Assembly (NCBI RefSeq): GCF_002165625.1
Contig: NZ_NGNS01000015.1
Coordinates: forward strand, 39,780 to 103,779
Source of the DNA: Neiella marina
GTDB lineage: Bacteria; Pseudomonadota; Gammaproteobacteria; Enterobacterales; Neiellaceae
DNA length: 64,000 nucleotides
Direction of reading: 5' to 3'
The translations under genes and the position numbers were made by a program. Position 1 is the stretch's first letter; the number at the start of each line of letters is the position of its first letter. Shown one piece after another: positions 28,671 to 39,019 of this stretch. Under the pieces are notes generated by a model, which was not told the origin of the DNA, ran no database searches, and saw only the letters and a list, made by a program, of their open reading frames with translations.

Positions 28671-28754
28671 GAAGTGCTCCATTTTATTATTTTTTGTACC
28701 GCGTATCTGCGGTTACATATTTTTTTAATGCAGATAAAAATCCTGCTTCCCCCG

Positions 28755-28766
28755 CAAGCGCTATCT
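28755..28766. promoter_or_regulatory. Operator word shared with the alginate lyase promoter
   Basis: CAAGCGCTATCT, identical to 14182-14193. It lies 85 nt before the receptor 2 start codon and contains the core AGCGCT. Confidence 0.4.
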
Positions 28767-28798
28767 TCTGAATGCAATTACTTGACACCCAACCACCA

Positions 28799-28812
28799 AG
28801 TAAGCGCTTTCA
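28799..28812. promoter_or_regulatory. LacI-type operator word upstream of TonB receptor 2
   Basis: AGTAAGCGCTTTCA shares 13 bases with the site at 25252-25264. Downstream of it both promoters also keep AAGTAA(A/T)TGC and GGATTTTTA in the same order. Confidence 0.5.
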
Positions 28813-29316
28813 CGGCGAGACAAGTCTAATGCTGAAAAGTTCAGCAAAGCAACGCATAAAAAGTACTTAAGATCACACAACCAACAAAGATTCATCAAAT
28901 AATTAACGAATCAAACAAATGAAAATTTAGAACAAAAACAGCTATCACCAGTCATAGAAAAGCTCACCCCAAAAAAACATAAGCAATTAATTTAATTACA
29001 AATAAACCAATTAATCCTCTATTTCCACTGGCTTCATCTGTTGATTAATTACAACATATCGATAATACCCTTACCATTTAATCGAGTAATTTTTACCCAG
29101 CAAGTATTATTGATACAAAACACAACTAAGACCCCGTGTAAGCACTTTCTTTTTAGGGCTTCTCGGGGAAGAAACCGAAGCCATTCAGCGGTACTCAATA
29201 TGCTTGATAAAGACTTTGTACCAAATCAAGGTTTTGCTATTTCTTCAAACAGGTAACAGTTTGATAAGTCATACTTATCTGAGTAATAAATGTTGAACTG
29301 ACTAAAAAGGAAGACG

Positions 29317-30474
29317 TTGAGTCTAAAATTCCGCCAACATCAAGCATCGCCACAACCAAAGCCGAATTCAGCTATTGTGCTGACTGGAGGCGGCGCTCGT
29401 GCGGCATATCAAGTCGGCGTGTTAAAAGCCATTTCTGAGTGCTTCCCTGGCAGTGGGCGGTTGCCATTTGATATTATTTGCGGCACTTCAGCAGGAGCAA
29501 TCAATGGCACGGCGCTGTCCTGCTATGCCGCCAATTTCCGGTTGGGTATCAAAAAAATTGAGTGGGTTTGGCGTAACTTTGAAACCGCCAAGGTATATCA
29601 CTCCGATCTGCGAGGTATATGTCGTCAGCTGTTGTTAAATTTGCTACCCGTCAAAACAGCGCAACCCGATCAAGCTCTGGCAGTGTTAAACAACGCTCCG
29701 CTAAAGCAATTATTAACCAGCCTCCTCGACTTATCGCGTATTGAACGCAACATTGACCGTGGTTTTCTCAAAGCAGTATCAGTTAGTGCTTCAAGCTATG
29801 CGACAGGGAATTCGGTGTGCTTTTTTCAGGCTGAACCTGAGATTGGAGACTGGTACCGGGTCCGTCGTCGTGGCGTACGAACCCCGTTAACTTTCCAGCA
29901 TTTGATGGCATCGTCAGCCCTGCCAATGGTGTTTCCAGCAAGTAGAATCGGTAAACGCTACTATGGTGATGGTTCAATTCACCAATTGGCACCGCTAAGC
30001 CCTGCAATTCATTTAGGTGCGAGGCGAATATTGGTTGTCGGCACCAGTGACCTGCCCGATCGCCCATCAACCAGCGCGATGCCACCACCAAGTGCCGCTG
30101 ATATTGCAGGCCACCTGCTTGATACTATTTTCAGTGACAGTTTAAGGGCCGACTTAGAACGGCTACAGCGCATCAACAACACCTTGGCCATGCTCTCTCG
30201 GGCTGAACAACAAAAGGTCAACTTGTTTCCTATCCACACCCACGTCATTAACCCGTCAACAGAGTTAAAAGATTTGGCAGCACCCCACTACCCCCGCCTT
30301 CCTTCATCGGTGAAAGTACTGCTCAAATTACTAGGGGCGAACCCACAGACAAATACCGCGTTACTAAGTTACTTGTTGTTTGAAAAAGAATATTGTCAAC
30401 AGCTGATTGAGCTTGGTTATCGAGACGGCTTGCAGCAGCGGCAAGCTGTGCTGCATTTTTTATGTGATAAGTAA
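29317..30474 (+). CDS. Patatin-like phospholipase
   Basis: A 385-residue patatin-family lipid acyl hydrolase. The oxyanion glycine loop is TGGGARAAYQVGV, the nucleophile is Ser58 in GTSAG, and the catalytic Asp is in YYGDGSIHQL, so the Ser-Asp dyad is complete. There is no signal peptide; it is a cytoplasmic or inner-membrane-associated enzyme of the RssA/YjjU-like group. The start is TTG at 29317, preceded by AAAGGAAG. It is followed by a diguanylate cyclase gene 76 nt later, probably with a separate promoter. The substrate is unknown. Confidence 0.88.
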   Translation: MSLKFRQHQASPQPKPNSAIVLTGGGARAAYQVGVLKAISECFPGSGRLPFDIICGTSAGAINGTALSCYAANFRLGIKKIEWVWRNFETAKVYHSDLRGICRQLLLNLLPVKTAQPDQALAVLNNAPLKQLLTSLLDLSRIERNIDRGFLKAVSVSASSYATGNSVCFFQAEPEIGDWYRVRRRGVRTPLTFQHLMASSALPMVFPASRIGKRYYGDGSIHQLAPLSPAIHLGARRILVVGTSDLPDRPSTSAMPPPSAADIAGHLLDTIFSDSLRADLERLQRINNTLAMLSRAEQQKVNLFPIHTHVINPSTELKDLAAPHYPRLPSSVKVLLKLLGANPQTNTALLSYLLFEKEYCQQLIELGYRDGLQQRQAVLHFLCDK

Positions 30475-30550
30475 ATTTTTCCGACATTTTGGCATGCGCC
30501 CTGCTTCATAGTTTTCGAAGCGACAATTTTTTGCCGGAGTGAGCCTTTTT

Positions 30551-31432
30551 ATGGATACCATGCAGATGTCTTCATCAGCGTTCGATGCCAACATGGACCA
30601 GGCGCGCGCCTCAGTATTTAGCGTTTACTACAATGAACGCCCCAGCTCGTTATTGAGCATTTTGCAAACGGAAATTGAGTTAAAGCCTTTGTTGAGATTG
30701 TACCTTGAACAAGCTCGACAACGTGTCAGCCTTGATGGCATTAGCCTATTTTGGAACAACCAACAGTTCCATGTCGGCGATACATCAAAGAGCTACCGTC
30801 TCACGGTGGAGTGGACCATCGATGACCATGAACCGGTCAAATTGGCTTATACCAGCCGTCATAAGTTTGACAATCACAAACATCAACAACTGGATTGGCT
30901 ACAACGCCAACTGCACTTTCCGCTTCGTAACGCATTGCGCTATGAAAGCATGCGACAGCAAGCGCGCACCGATCACTTAACCAACATCGGCAACCGTGGC
31001 GCATTTGACGACCATGCTTGTCGATATATGTCACAGGCCAGACGAAGCCGGCAAAACCTTGCCATTGTGTTATTGGATTTGAACGACTTTAAACAGGTCA
31101 ATGACCATTACGGCCATTTGATGGGTGATCGCGTACTACAAGCCGCCGCCGAATGTTTGCAGGCCGCCATTCGAGGCTCTGATCTACCATTTCGCTTTGG
31201 CGGTGATGAGTACGCGGCGTTGCTCATCGATTGTTGCGAGGAAGCTTGCCTGCTGGTGCAACAACGGATCACGGAGCAGTTTGATCAGCACCCTCTGCTG
31301 ACTAAGCTTGGGATTTCTGCCAGCATCGGTGCTGCGATGTATTCTGCCGCAGACAACATTGAAACTTGGCTAGCTCGCGCTGATGAGGCGATGTATGAAA
31401 TGAAGCGGAATAAAAAATCGCTCTCAGCTTAA
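30551..31432 (+). CDS. Diguanylate cyclase (GGDEF domain)
   Basis: A 293-residue protein that makes cyclic di-GMP. The N-terminal 130 residues match no domain I know and contain no membrane segment. The C-terminal GGDEF domain has TDHLTNIGNRGAFD, DLNDFKQVNDHYGH and the active-site motif GGDEY (a Phe-to-Tyr variant, about residue 217). An inhibitory site RGSD lies exactly five residues before it, so product feedback is likely. I chose ATG 30551 because the GGAGTGAG ribosome-binding site overlaps the upstream in-frame GTG at 30539. The stop codon overlaps that of the convergent tilS. Confidence 0.88.
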   Translation: MDTMQMSSSAFDANMDQARASVFSVYYNERPSSLLSILQTEIELKPLLRLYLEQARQRVSLDGISLFWNNQQFHVGDTSKSYRLTVEWTIDDHEPVKLAYTSRHKFDNHKHQQLDWLQRQLHFPLRNALRYESMRQQARTDHLTNIGNRGAFDDHACRYMSQARRSRQNLAIVLLDLNDFKQVNDHYGHLMGDRVLQAAAECLQAAIRGSDLPFRFGGDEYAALLIDCCEEACLLVQQRITEQFDQHPLLTKLGISASIGAAMYSAADNIETWLARADEAMYEMKRNKKSLSA

Positions 31433-32748
31433 CACTTTAACTCGATGTGCCAGCCTGACTCACCGGGTTGGCAGAGATAATCCTTAGCGATCCAATAGCC
31501 GACTGCGGCAACACACTCCTCATCGTAAAACACTAATGGGATATGCTGGCGCAACCAAGGCGCTACGGCCATCTCTTGCCAAACTTTCTTGAGCTCTCTA
31601 GAGCCGTTTCGATTTGCAGGCCTGACGCGCTTCTTAAGCTGGCCAAAGCGAATCGTCACGGATTGATCATCGGTTGGCTCCCTTAGCCTTTCCGTACCGC
31701 TGTCCGTCACAAACGCACGAAGCTTGCCGTTTGGCAGGGTCAATGGCTTCGGCCAATGCCACTCAATCTGCTCGATTGGCCGCTCAGTCTTATCGTTGAG
31801 CAAATGAAGCTCATCGCGATAACGACGCAACTGCCAGCCAGCCCAATTGAGCTGAGGCTCAGCATCCTGTTGCGCCAAAGCAACATGTAGCCAAGCTTGC
31901 TGTTGCTGAGCATGAGACCACAGCGGAGCCTGACGGAGGCGAAGCCAATGCCGCAGCACCCGATCTCGGCGGCCATGAGACAGCGATTTGAGCGCCCCAA
32001 TAGACAATGCCGACGCACGTTTGCAGTTGCTGTAATCTTCGGCAGTGAGCTCTTCAAGTACCGTTCGTTCTTGGCCTAATAAACCGACACTGCGACCCGC
32101 GGCTTGATTAAAACCTGGCCAACGTTGCTGACACAAGGGCAAGAGTTGATTGCGAATGAAGTTGCGATCAAACTTATCGTCCTGATTACTCTCATCTTCA
32201 ATCCAGCTCAGTTGCTGAGCTTCAGCAAACTGCTGTAATTCCGAGCGAGACAATTGCAGCATTGGTCGCGCCAGCAAACCGTTGGCAAACGGCATCAAGG
32301 CAGGCATGGCAGAGAGGCCATCCAAGCCACTGCCGCGCTTGAGTGACAAAAACAGAGTTTCAATCTGATCATCCTGATGATGGCCAGTTAATACCGCACA
32401 GTCAGCACGATCAACCAGTGATTCGAAAACGCGGTAGCGGGCCTCACGAGCCACGGCTTCAAGGCTCTGGCGATTGCCTTTGGCAACCTGAACATGTTCA
32501 AAAGTCAACGGAATTGCGAGTTGTTGACAGCTTTTTTGGCAGTGCTGCAACCACTGATCAGCATTGTCAGAAAGACCATGATGAACATGACAAGCGGAGA
32601 GTTGGAGATGAGGGTGCTGTAGCTTATAAGCGTGGCAACCATCGAGCAGCGTTTGGGAGTCCAAACCACCGCTATAGGCAATAATGAAGTGATGAACACC
32701 ACGCCGCTGCAATTCATCGAGCTGGCAAAACAGCGTGGTGAGTATCAT
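31429..32748 (-). CDS. tilS: tRNA(Ile)-lysidine synthase
   Basis: A 439-residue TilS, the E. coli-like long form. It attaches lysine to C34 of the AUA-reading tRNA-Ile. The PP-loop ATP-binding motif is SGGLDSQTL near residue 27, followed by CHVHHGLSDNAD and LTGHHQDDQIET. The TilS substrate-binding and C-terminal domains are present. It closes the accA end of the large minus-strand block, five bases after accA, and overlaps the convergent cyclase gene by four bases (TTAA). Confidence 0.96.
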   Translation of the reverse strand: MILTTLFCQLDELQRRGVHHFIIAYSGGLDSQTLLDGCHAYKLQHPHLQLSACHVHHGLSDNADQWLQHCQKSCQQLAIPLTFEHVQVAKGNRQSLEAVAREARYRVFESLVDRADCAVLTGHHQDDQIETLFLSLKRGSGLDGLSAMPALMPFANGLLARPMLQLSRSELQQFAEAQQLSWIEDESNQDDKFDRNFIRNQLLPLCQQRWPGFNQAAGRSVGLLGQERTVLEELTAEDYSNCKRASALSIGALKSLSHGRRDRVLRHWLRLRQAPLWSHAQQQQAWLHVALAQQDAEPQLNWAGWQLRRYRDELHLLNDKTERPIEQIEWHWPKPLTLPNGKLRAFVTDSGTERLREPTDDQSVTIRFGQLKKRVRPANRNGSRELKKVWQEMAVAPWLRQHIPLVFYDEECVAAVGYWIAKDYLCQPGESGWHIELKC

Positions 32749-32753
32749 CTTGT

Positions 32754-33716
32754 TTAGCAGTAGCCGTAGCCCATCAAACGCTGATAACGGCGCTCTTTTA
32801 GCGCATCACCATCAAACTGCTGCAATTCCTCAAGGTCGGCGCTGATTTGCTTTTTCAACGTCTCGGCCATCAATACTGGATTACGATGAGCACCACCAAG
32901 TGGCTCCTCGACAACGTTATCAACTAACTCAAGCTCTTTTAGACGAGGCGCTGTGATCCCCATAGCCTCCGCCGCAGTCGAAGCTTTGTCGGCGCTCTTC
33001 CACAAAATAGAAGCACAACCTTCCGGAGAGATCACCGAGTAGGTGCTGTATTGCAGCATGTTGACTTTGTCACCCACGCCAATAGCCAAGGCGCCGCCTG
33101 AGCCACCTTCACCAATGACGGTACAGATCACCGGCACATTCAACTGCGCCATTTCTTTTAGATTGCGCGCAATAGCCTCGCTCTGGCCACGTTCTTCGGC
33201 ACCAACACCAGGATAGGCTCCAGGGGTATCGATAAAGGTGATAATTGGCATATTGAATCGTTCTGCCATTTTCATCAGGCGCAACGCTTTACGGTAGCCT
33301 TCAGGGCGAGGCATACCAAAGTTACGTTTAATCTTTTCTTTCGTTTCGCGGCCTTTTTGATGGCCAATGACAACCACCGGCATGCCGTCCAAACGGGCGG
33401 TACCGCCAATAAGAGCCTGATCATCGGCATAGGCTCGGTCACCACACTGTTCATCAAATTCAGTGAAAATATTGTCAATGTAATCTTGGGTATATGGGCG
33501 CAACGGGTGTCGCGCAACTTGCGCCACTTGCCATGCTGACAGATCAGCGAAGATCTTCTTGGTCAGCTCATAGCTTTTGCCACGCAGCTTTTCCAGCTCT
33601 TCATCTAAGTTGACATCAACCGATGTCTCGCTGGAAACGTGCTGTAGTTCTTCAATTTGGGCCTCGAGCTCCGCAATTGGTTGCTCAAAATCCAGGAAAT
33701 TCAGGTGCATAGCCAT
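32754..33716 (-). CDS. accA: Acetyl-CoA carboxylase carboxyltransferase, alpha subunit
   Basis: A 320-residue AccA, which with AccD transfers carboxyl from biotin to acetyl-CoA, the first step of fatty acid synthesis. It opens [20 protein letters not shown], very like E. coli AccA. The conserved core [20 protein letters not shown] and [15 protein letters not shown] is intact. Two ATGs lie two codons apart; AGGA is nine bases before the first, which I use. It sits 28 nt downstream of dnaE, the normal gene order. Confidence 0.97.
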   Translation of the reverse strand: MAMHLNFLDFEQPIAELEAQIEELQHVSSETSVDVNLDEELEKLRGKSYELTKKIFADLSAWQVAQVARHPLRPYTQDYIDNIFTEFDEQCGDRAYADDQALIGGTARLDGMPVVVIGHQKGRETKEKIKRNFGMPRPEGYRKALRLMKMAERFNMPIITFIDTPGAYPGVGAEERGQSEAIARNLKEMAQLNVPVICTVIGEGGSGGALAIGVGDKVNMLQYSTYSVISPEGCASILWKSADKASTAAEAMGITAPRLKELELVDNVVEEPLGGAHRNPVLMAETLKKQISADLEELQQFDGDALKERRYQRLMGYGYC

Positions 33717-33744
33717 TCAATGCAGTCCTATTTTGTAATTTTTA

Positions 33745-36700
33745 TCAGAAGGCCAGAGAGACCTGCTTCGGCCCCATTAAACTTTCTAGTTCACTCATCA
33801 GGCGATCCGTTGGCGTTACCCGCCATTGGGTCCCTAATTCTAGTTCAGCCTCAGCAGTGCCGGCATCATAACAGATCCGAACGGGTGTCGTCCCATGTTG
33901 CCATTGGCTCAAAACATTTTGTAGTTCAGCTAACCAATCTTGCCGTAAAGCATTTTTGGCCAACTTAATATTCAAACTTGAGCAATGCCGCTCTCGGGCC
34001 TGCTCAATGTCTAATATCGAATCGGCCGACATTTTAAGGCCGCCGCTGAAGTCATCAAAGCTGACCTCTCCCTCAACGATCAATATCTTATCTTTGACGC
34101 ACACTGATTCAAATCGTTCGACCGAATCGCCAAATAAACCAACATCTAAACGTCCGGAGCGGTCATCGATACTCAAAATACAAATCCGCTTGCCTGATTT
34201 TTTACTTACCATCATGCGGACGCCAATCACCAAACCAGCCGCTTTCACTTTTTGACCACGATTGGTTGGAGTGACATCTTTGAGGCGATTGGAAGTATAG
34301 TTTTTCAATTCCGATAGGTATTGATTGATCGGATGCCCTGTCAAATACAAACCGAGAGTCTCGCGTTCATATTCAAGCCAAACCGATTCCGGCCAAGGGT
34401 TAACCGAGGCAAATGCTTGCTGTACTTCTTCCGGTTCTGTGGTCAACAGGCCAAACATATCGCCCTGCCCCAAAGCTTCTGCTTTGTGGTGCTGCTCAGC
34501 GGCGCGCATAGCTTCTTGTAAGGTCGCCATTAGCGCAGCCCGATGGGGGCCGAGTTTATCCATCGCGCCAGATTGAATCAGTTTTTCTAAAATTCGACGA
34601 TTGACTTTTTTCAGATCGATTCGGGCGCAAAAATCGAACAAATCCCGGAATGGGCCATTCGCTTCGCGTTCCTCGATGATGGCTTCGACCGGCCCTTCAC
34701 CGACGCCTTTGATTGCGCCGATGCCATAAACAATCTCACCTTGCTCGTTAACCGAAAACTTGTAATAGCCTGAGTTCAGATCCGGCGGGCTCAAGGCCAA
34801 CTGCATCCGCTGGCATTCATCGACCAACGTCACGATCTTATCGGTGTTATCCATATCGGCGGACATCACCGCCGCCATAAAGTAAGCAGGATAGTGAGTT
34901 TTTAACCACAGCGTCTGGTAGGAAACCAATGCATAGGCAGCTGAGTGCGATTTATTGAATCCGTATCCGGCGAACTTTTCCACCAGATCGAAAATCTTCA
35001 TTGCCAGTTCGCCATCGACCCCATTGTCCTGAGCGCCTTGCTCAAAAACGGCACGCTGCTTAGCCATTTCCTCTGGCTTCTTTTTACCCATCGCTCGACG
35101 CAACAAGTCAGCGCCACCAAGGGAGTAGCCTGCCAGTACCTGAGCAATCTGCATCACCTGCTCTTGGTACAAAATCACGCCATAAGTTGGCTCCAAAATA
35201 GGCTGTAGTGAGTCATGCTGATACTGAGCATCAGGGTAGGAAACTTCTTCACGGCCGTGCTTGCGGTCAATAAAGTTATCCACCATACCCGAGCCCAATG
35301 GGCCTGGGCGGAACAATGCCACCAATGCGATGATATCTTCAAAACAGTCGGGTTTAAGTCGCTTGATCAGCTCCTTCATACCGCGAGATTCGAGCTGGAA
35401 AACAGCTGTGGTTTCAGCCCGCTTTAACAGATCAAAGCTTACTTTGTCGTCAAGTGGAATCGACTCAATCAGAATGGCCTCTTGGCCCTCGGCCACACGC
35501 CGCGGATTGAGCATATCCAATGCCCATTGGATAATGGTCAGCGTTCGCAATCCGAGGAAGTCGAACTTCACCAAGCCGGCTTCTTCAACATCGTTTTTGT
35601 CGAACTGGGTCACCGGGTTGTTACCCTCGTCGTCACAGTAAAGTGGCGAAAAATCGGTGATCTTGGTTGGCGAAATTACCACGCCACCAGCGTGCTTACC
35701 GGCATTACGTGTCACCCCTTCGAGGGTACGCGCCATGTCGATAATTTCTCGCACTTCTTCATCAGCGTCGTAAAGCTCGGGGAGCTTAGGCTCTGCTTCA
35801 AAGGCTTTCGCCAGGGTCATGCCGGGATCAGGCGGTACTAGTTTGGAGATTCGGTCGACAAAGCCATAGGGCTGACCCAATACCCTGCCAACATCGCGAA
35901 TTGCGGCTTTCGCCGCCATGGTACCAAAGGTAATGATCTGGCTTACTGCATCGCGGCCGTACAGCTCAGCAACGTGATCAATCACTTCGTCGCGCCGATC
36001 CATACAGAAGTCGACGTCAAAGTCAGGCATTGAAACCCGCTCTGGGTTCAAGAATCGTTCGAACAGCAAATCAAATTCGAGCGGATCAAGATCGGTAATT
36101 TTCTGCGCATAAGCGACCAGTGAGCCAGCACCGGATCCTCGCCCAGGACCGACAGGAATGCCATTGTCCTTGGACCATTGGATAAACTCCATCACGATCA
36201 AGAAGTAGCCGGGGAACCCCATCTGGTTAATCACGTCGAGTTCAATTTTCAACCGCTCGTCATATTCGGGTCGACGCTTCGCTCGTTCTTCTGGATCCGG
36301 AAACAGGAATTCGAGTCGTTCTTCCAAGCCATCTTCCGACACTTTGACCAGATAATCTTCGATGGTCAGATCGCCGGTAGGAAAGTTTGGCAGAAAGTAT
36401 TCCCCTAAGCGCACCGATACATTACAGCGCTTAGCAATCTCAACAGTATTGGCAAGGGCTGATGGCACATCGGCAAACAGCTCACACATCTCAGCTTCGG
36501 AGCGTAAATACTGTTGTGGTGAGTAGCGTTTAGGTCGGCGTTTATCGGCAATTGCAAAGCCATCATGAATGGCAACACGAACTTCATGAGCCTCAAAGTC
36601 GTCTTGTTTTAAAAAGCACACTTCATTGGTCGCAACTACCGGCAACTGTTGTTTTGCTGCCAATTCAACCGCTGCGTGTAAGTAGTCTTCTTCTTGCGGC

Positions 36701-37233
36701 CGGCCGGTTCGAATCAGTTCGAGATAGTAACGGTCAGGGAAGTAATTTTTGTAAAACGCCACTAACTCTTCGACAAGTTGATGGTTATTTCGCAGCAAGG
36801 CTACGCCCATATCACCCTCGCGAGCGCCCGAGAGCACAATCAAGCCCTCGTTGAGCTCAGCGAGCCATTCTTTTTCAATGACGGGTCGGTGCTGCACATG
36901 CCCTTGCTCGTATGCTCGTGAAATCAGCAAGGTAATGTTTTTATAGCCGGTGTCATCTAAACAAATGACAGTCAAGCGAGTCAGTTCATCGCCAAACTCT
37001 GCCGAGCGCATCCACATATCGGCGCCAATAATCGGCTTAACACCTGCGCCTTGAGCCTTACCGTAAAACCGCACTAGGCCGCAGAGGTTACCTTGGTCAG
37101 TTATGGCCATCGCAGGCATGTTTTGCTCGGCAACGGCTTTGATCAAGGCTGGCACCTTATTCATGCCATCGACCATGGAGAAGTCAGAATGGATGCGCAG
37201 GTGGACAAATTTAGGGTCAAGGTTATCAGTCAT
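33745..37233 (-). CDS. dnaE: DNA polymerase III alpha subunit
   Basis: A 1162-residue replicative polymerase, the length of the E. coli protein. The N-terminal PHP domain starts [15 protein letters not shown]. The catalytic aspartates are in [15 protein letters not shown] (about residue 400), and later [20 protein letters not shown] marks the fingers region. The C-terminal OB-fold and tau-binding parts are present ([21 protein letters not shown]). It is 15 nt downstream of rnhB. Nothing suggests truncation. Confidence 0.98.
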   Translation of the reverse strand: MTDNLDPKFVHLRIHSDFSMVDGMNKVPALIKAVAEQNMPAMAITDQGNLCGLVRFYGKAQGAGVKPIIGADMWMRSAEFGDELTRLTVICLDDTGYKNITLLISRAYEQGHVQHRPVIEKEWLAELNEGLIVLSGAREGDMGVALLRNNHQLVEELVAFYKNYFPDRYYLELIRTGRPQEEDYLHAAVELAAKQQLPVVATNEVCFLKQDDFEAHEVRVAIHDGFAIADKRRPKRYSPQQYLRSEAEMCELFADVPSALANTVEIAKRCNVSVRLGEYFLPNFPTGDLTIEDYLVKVSEDGLEERLEFLFPDPEERAKRRPEYDERLKIELDVINQMGFPGYFLIVMEFIQWSKDNGIPVGPGRGSGAGSLVAYAQKITDLDPLEFDLLFERFLNPERVSMPDFDVDFCMDRRDEVIDHVAELYGRDAVSQIITFGTMAAKAAIRDVGRVLGQPYGFVDRISKLVPPDPGMTLAKAFEAEPKLPELYDADEEVREIIDMARTLEGVTRNAGKHAGGVVISPTKITDFSPLYCDDEGNNPVTQFDKNDVEEAGLVKFDFLGLRTLTIIQWALDMLNPRRVAEGQEAILIESIPLDDKVSFDLLKRAETTAVFQLESRGMKELIKRLKPDCFEDIIALVALFRPGPLGSGMVDNFIDRKHGREEVSYPDAQYQHDSLQPILEPTYGVILYQEQVMQIAQVLAGYSLGGADLLRRAMGKKKPEEMAKQRAVFEQGAQDNGVDGELAMKIFDLVEKFAGYGFNKSHSAAYALVSYQTLWLKTHYPAYFMAAVMSADMDNTDKIVTLVDECQRMQLALSPPDLNSGYYKFSVNEQGEIVYGIGAIKGVGEGPVEAIIEEREANGPFRDLFDFCARIDLKKVNRRILEKLIQSGAMDKLGPHRAALMATLQEAMRAAEQHHKAEALGQGDMFGLLTTEPEEVQQAFASVNPWPESVWLEYERETLGLYLTGHPINQYLSELKNYTSNRLKDVTPTNRGQKVKAAGLVIGVRMMVSKKSGKRICILSIDDRSGRLDVGLFGDSVERFESVCVKDKILIVEGEVSFDDFSGGLKMSADSILDIEQARERHCSSLNIKLAKNALRQDWLAELQNVLSQWQHGTTPVRICYDAGTAEAELELGTQWRVTPTDRLMSELESLMGPKQVSLAF

Positions 37234-37248
37234 TACGATTTGGCCCTT

Positions 37249-37818
37249 TCAGTGCTGCTCAAGCACGCGTTGCACTGGCTTGAAACTGCGGCGATGTTGA
37301 GGACAGGCGCCATACTCAACCAGCTTTTCCATGTGCAGCTTGGTTGGGTAGCCCTTGTGACGAGCAAATTCATACTGCGGATATTGTTGGTCGAGTTGCG
37401 CCATTTCGTCATCACGAGCGACTTTGGCAATGATCGATGCCGCGCTGATGGCTGCTTCAAGGCCATCACCACCAACGACCGCTTTGGCTTCCATTGGCAA
37501 TTCAGGGCAACGATTACCATCAATTAACACCAACTGGGGCTGCTGTGATAGGCCTGCGACAGCGCGTTGCATGGCCACCATAGTCGCCTGCAAAATATTG
37601 ATTTCATCGATTTCAGCCGCCTCAGCGCGACCAAGTGACCAACAGAGCGCTTTGCTCTTGATTTCTTCAGCAAGTAATTTGCGCTTCTTTTCCGATAATT
37701 TCTTTGAGTCATTCAAGCCTGCAATAGGCTTGGCCGGATCGAGGATCACCGCGGCTGTGACCACAGCCCCCACCAAAGGACCGCGGCCAACTTCATCGAC
37801 ACCTGCGATTAACTTCAT
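37249..37818 (-). CDS. rnhB: Ribonuclease HII
   Basis: A 189-residue RNase HII that removes ribonucleotides from RNA-DNA hybrids. The catalytic motif is [20 protein letters not shown], with further acidic ligands in [11 protein letters not shown] and LIDGNRCP. I start at the ATG at 37818 because AAGGA lies six bases upstream; the ATG at 37824 abuts that sequence with no spacing. It is nine bases after lpxB. Confidence 0.97.
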   Translation of the reverse strand: MKLIAGVDEVGRGPLVGAVVTAAVILDPAKPIAGLNDSKKLSEKKRKLLAEEIKSKALCWSLGRAEAAEIDEINILQATMVAMQRAVAGLSQQPQLVLIDGNRCPELPMEAKAVVGGDGLEAAISAASIIAKVARDDEMAQLDQQYPQYEFARHKGYPTKLHMEKLVEYGACPQHRRSFKPVQRVLEQH

Positions 37819-37827
37819 GTTCATTCC

Positions 37828-38997
37828 TTAGCGAGGCGAGTTTGCTTGCGATGATTTAATCAATACATCAATAGCGTCGGTAGCACGGACGCTGGCATCC
37901 TGACGAATCAGCCGATGGAGCAACTCAAACTCTGCTTGCAGGTCGGCACTGGGGCTATCTAACTGGCGATTCAACTCAGTAACCAAATTTTCTATCGTCA
38001 TATCGTATTGAAGATATTCTGGCACCAGTGGTTTATCGGCAAGTAAGTTTGGTAGTGATGCATACTTCACTTTGATCATTCGCTTGGCGATTTGATACGT
38101 CAACCAATGGACTTTGTAGGCAACCACCATGGGGCGTTTGACCAGCATTGCTTCAAGCGCCACTGTGCCCGATGCAAGCAATACTGCATTGGCTGCTGCC
38201 ATGGCGTCTCTGGCATTGCCATCGATGACTGTCACTTTTAGCTGCGGGTAGTTCTCGAGTAATGTTTCTATTTGTTGGCGGCGCTTGCCGTTGGCGGCCG
38301 GTACAACAAACTGAAGGTGACCGCGTTGCTGTTGCAGTTGTTGCGCAACTTGTAAAAAGGTGTCGCCTAATTGCGCCACTTCGCCACCGCGACTGCCAGG
38401 GAGAATAGCCACAACTTCTTGGGCATCTATCAGGCCTATGCGTTGCCTCGCTTCTGCGCGATCCAATGACATCGGGATTTCATCGGCCAGCGGATGGCCA
38501 ACAAATTCACAAGCGACGTTATGGTTGTCGTAAAACTGCTTTTCGAACGGCAGCAATGCTAAGACTAAATCGGTCGCTCGATCGATTTTGAAAATACGTT
38601 TCTGGCGCCATGCCCATACTGATGGGCTGACGTAATGGACCGTCGCTATACCGGCATCTTTTAATCGCCGCTCGACCCCAAGATTAAAGTCGGGAGCATC
38701 AATGCCAACAAATACATCCGGTTGCCAGTCAATAATTTTGGCAACGACATCTTTGCGCAGTTTTAGCAATTCTGGTAATCGGCCTAATACTTCAAACAAG
38801 CCCATAACCGACAAGGTTTCCATATCAAACCAAGAGTTAAAGCCAGCTTGAGTCATCTTAGGTCCGCCAATACCAGCAAATTCGGCATTGGGGTAACGGT
38901 GTTTGAGCGCCTGTAACAACGAAGCCCCCAGCACATCGCCGGAGGCTTCACCTGCTAATAACGCAATTCGAATCGGACGGTCTACGCCTGCAGTCAT
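37828..38997 (-). CDS. lpxB: Lipid-A-disaccharide synthase
   Basis: A 389-residue LpxB that joins UDP-diacylglucosamine and lipid X in lipid A synthesis. It opens RIALLAGEASGDVLGASLL, the family N-terminus. Further marks are GIGGPKM, YVSPSVWAWRQKR and ILPGSRGGEVAQL. The reading frame is open for 35 more codons upstream, but that part overlaps lpxA and is not family-like, so I take the ATG at 38997. The Shine-Dalgarno is weak (GGTAGAA), and coupling to lpxA is likely. Confidence 0.96.
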   Translation of the reverse strand: MTAGVDRPIRIALLAGEASGDVLGASLLQALKHRYPNAEFAGIGGPKMTQAGFNSWFDMETLSVMGLFEVLGRLPELLKLRKDVVAKIIDWQPDVFVGIDAPDFNLGVERRLKDAGIATVHYVSPSVWAWRQKRIFKIDRATDLVLALLPFEKQFYDNHNVACEFVGHPLADEIPMSLDRAEARQRIGLIDAQEVVAILPGSRGGEVAQLGDTFLQVAQQLQQQRGHLQFVVPAANGKRRQQIETLLENYPQLKVTVIDGNARDAMAAANAVLLASGTVALEAMLVKRPMVVAYKVHWLTYQIAKRMIKVKYASLPNLLADKPLVPEYLQYDMTIENLVTELNRQLDSPSADLQAEFELLHRLIRQDASVRATDAIDVLIKSSQANSPR

Positions 38998-39019
38998 ATT
39001 GTCGTGTTCTACCGAAAAA

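Larger units (their letters stand above)
28671..29316. other. Intergenic region between TonB receptor 2 and the patatin gene
   Basis: 646 AT-rich bases with divergent promoters. It holds operator words at 28755 and 28800 and a related word TGTAAGCACTTTCT at 29137-29150 nearer the patatin gene. No gene was seen. Confidence 0.65.
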
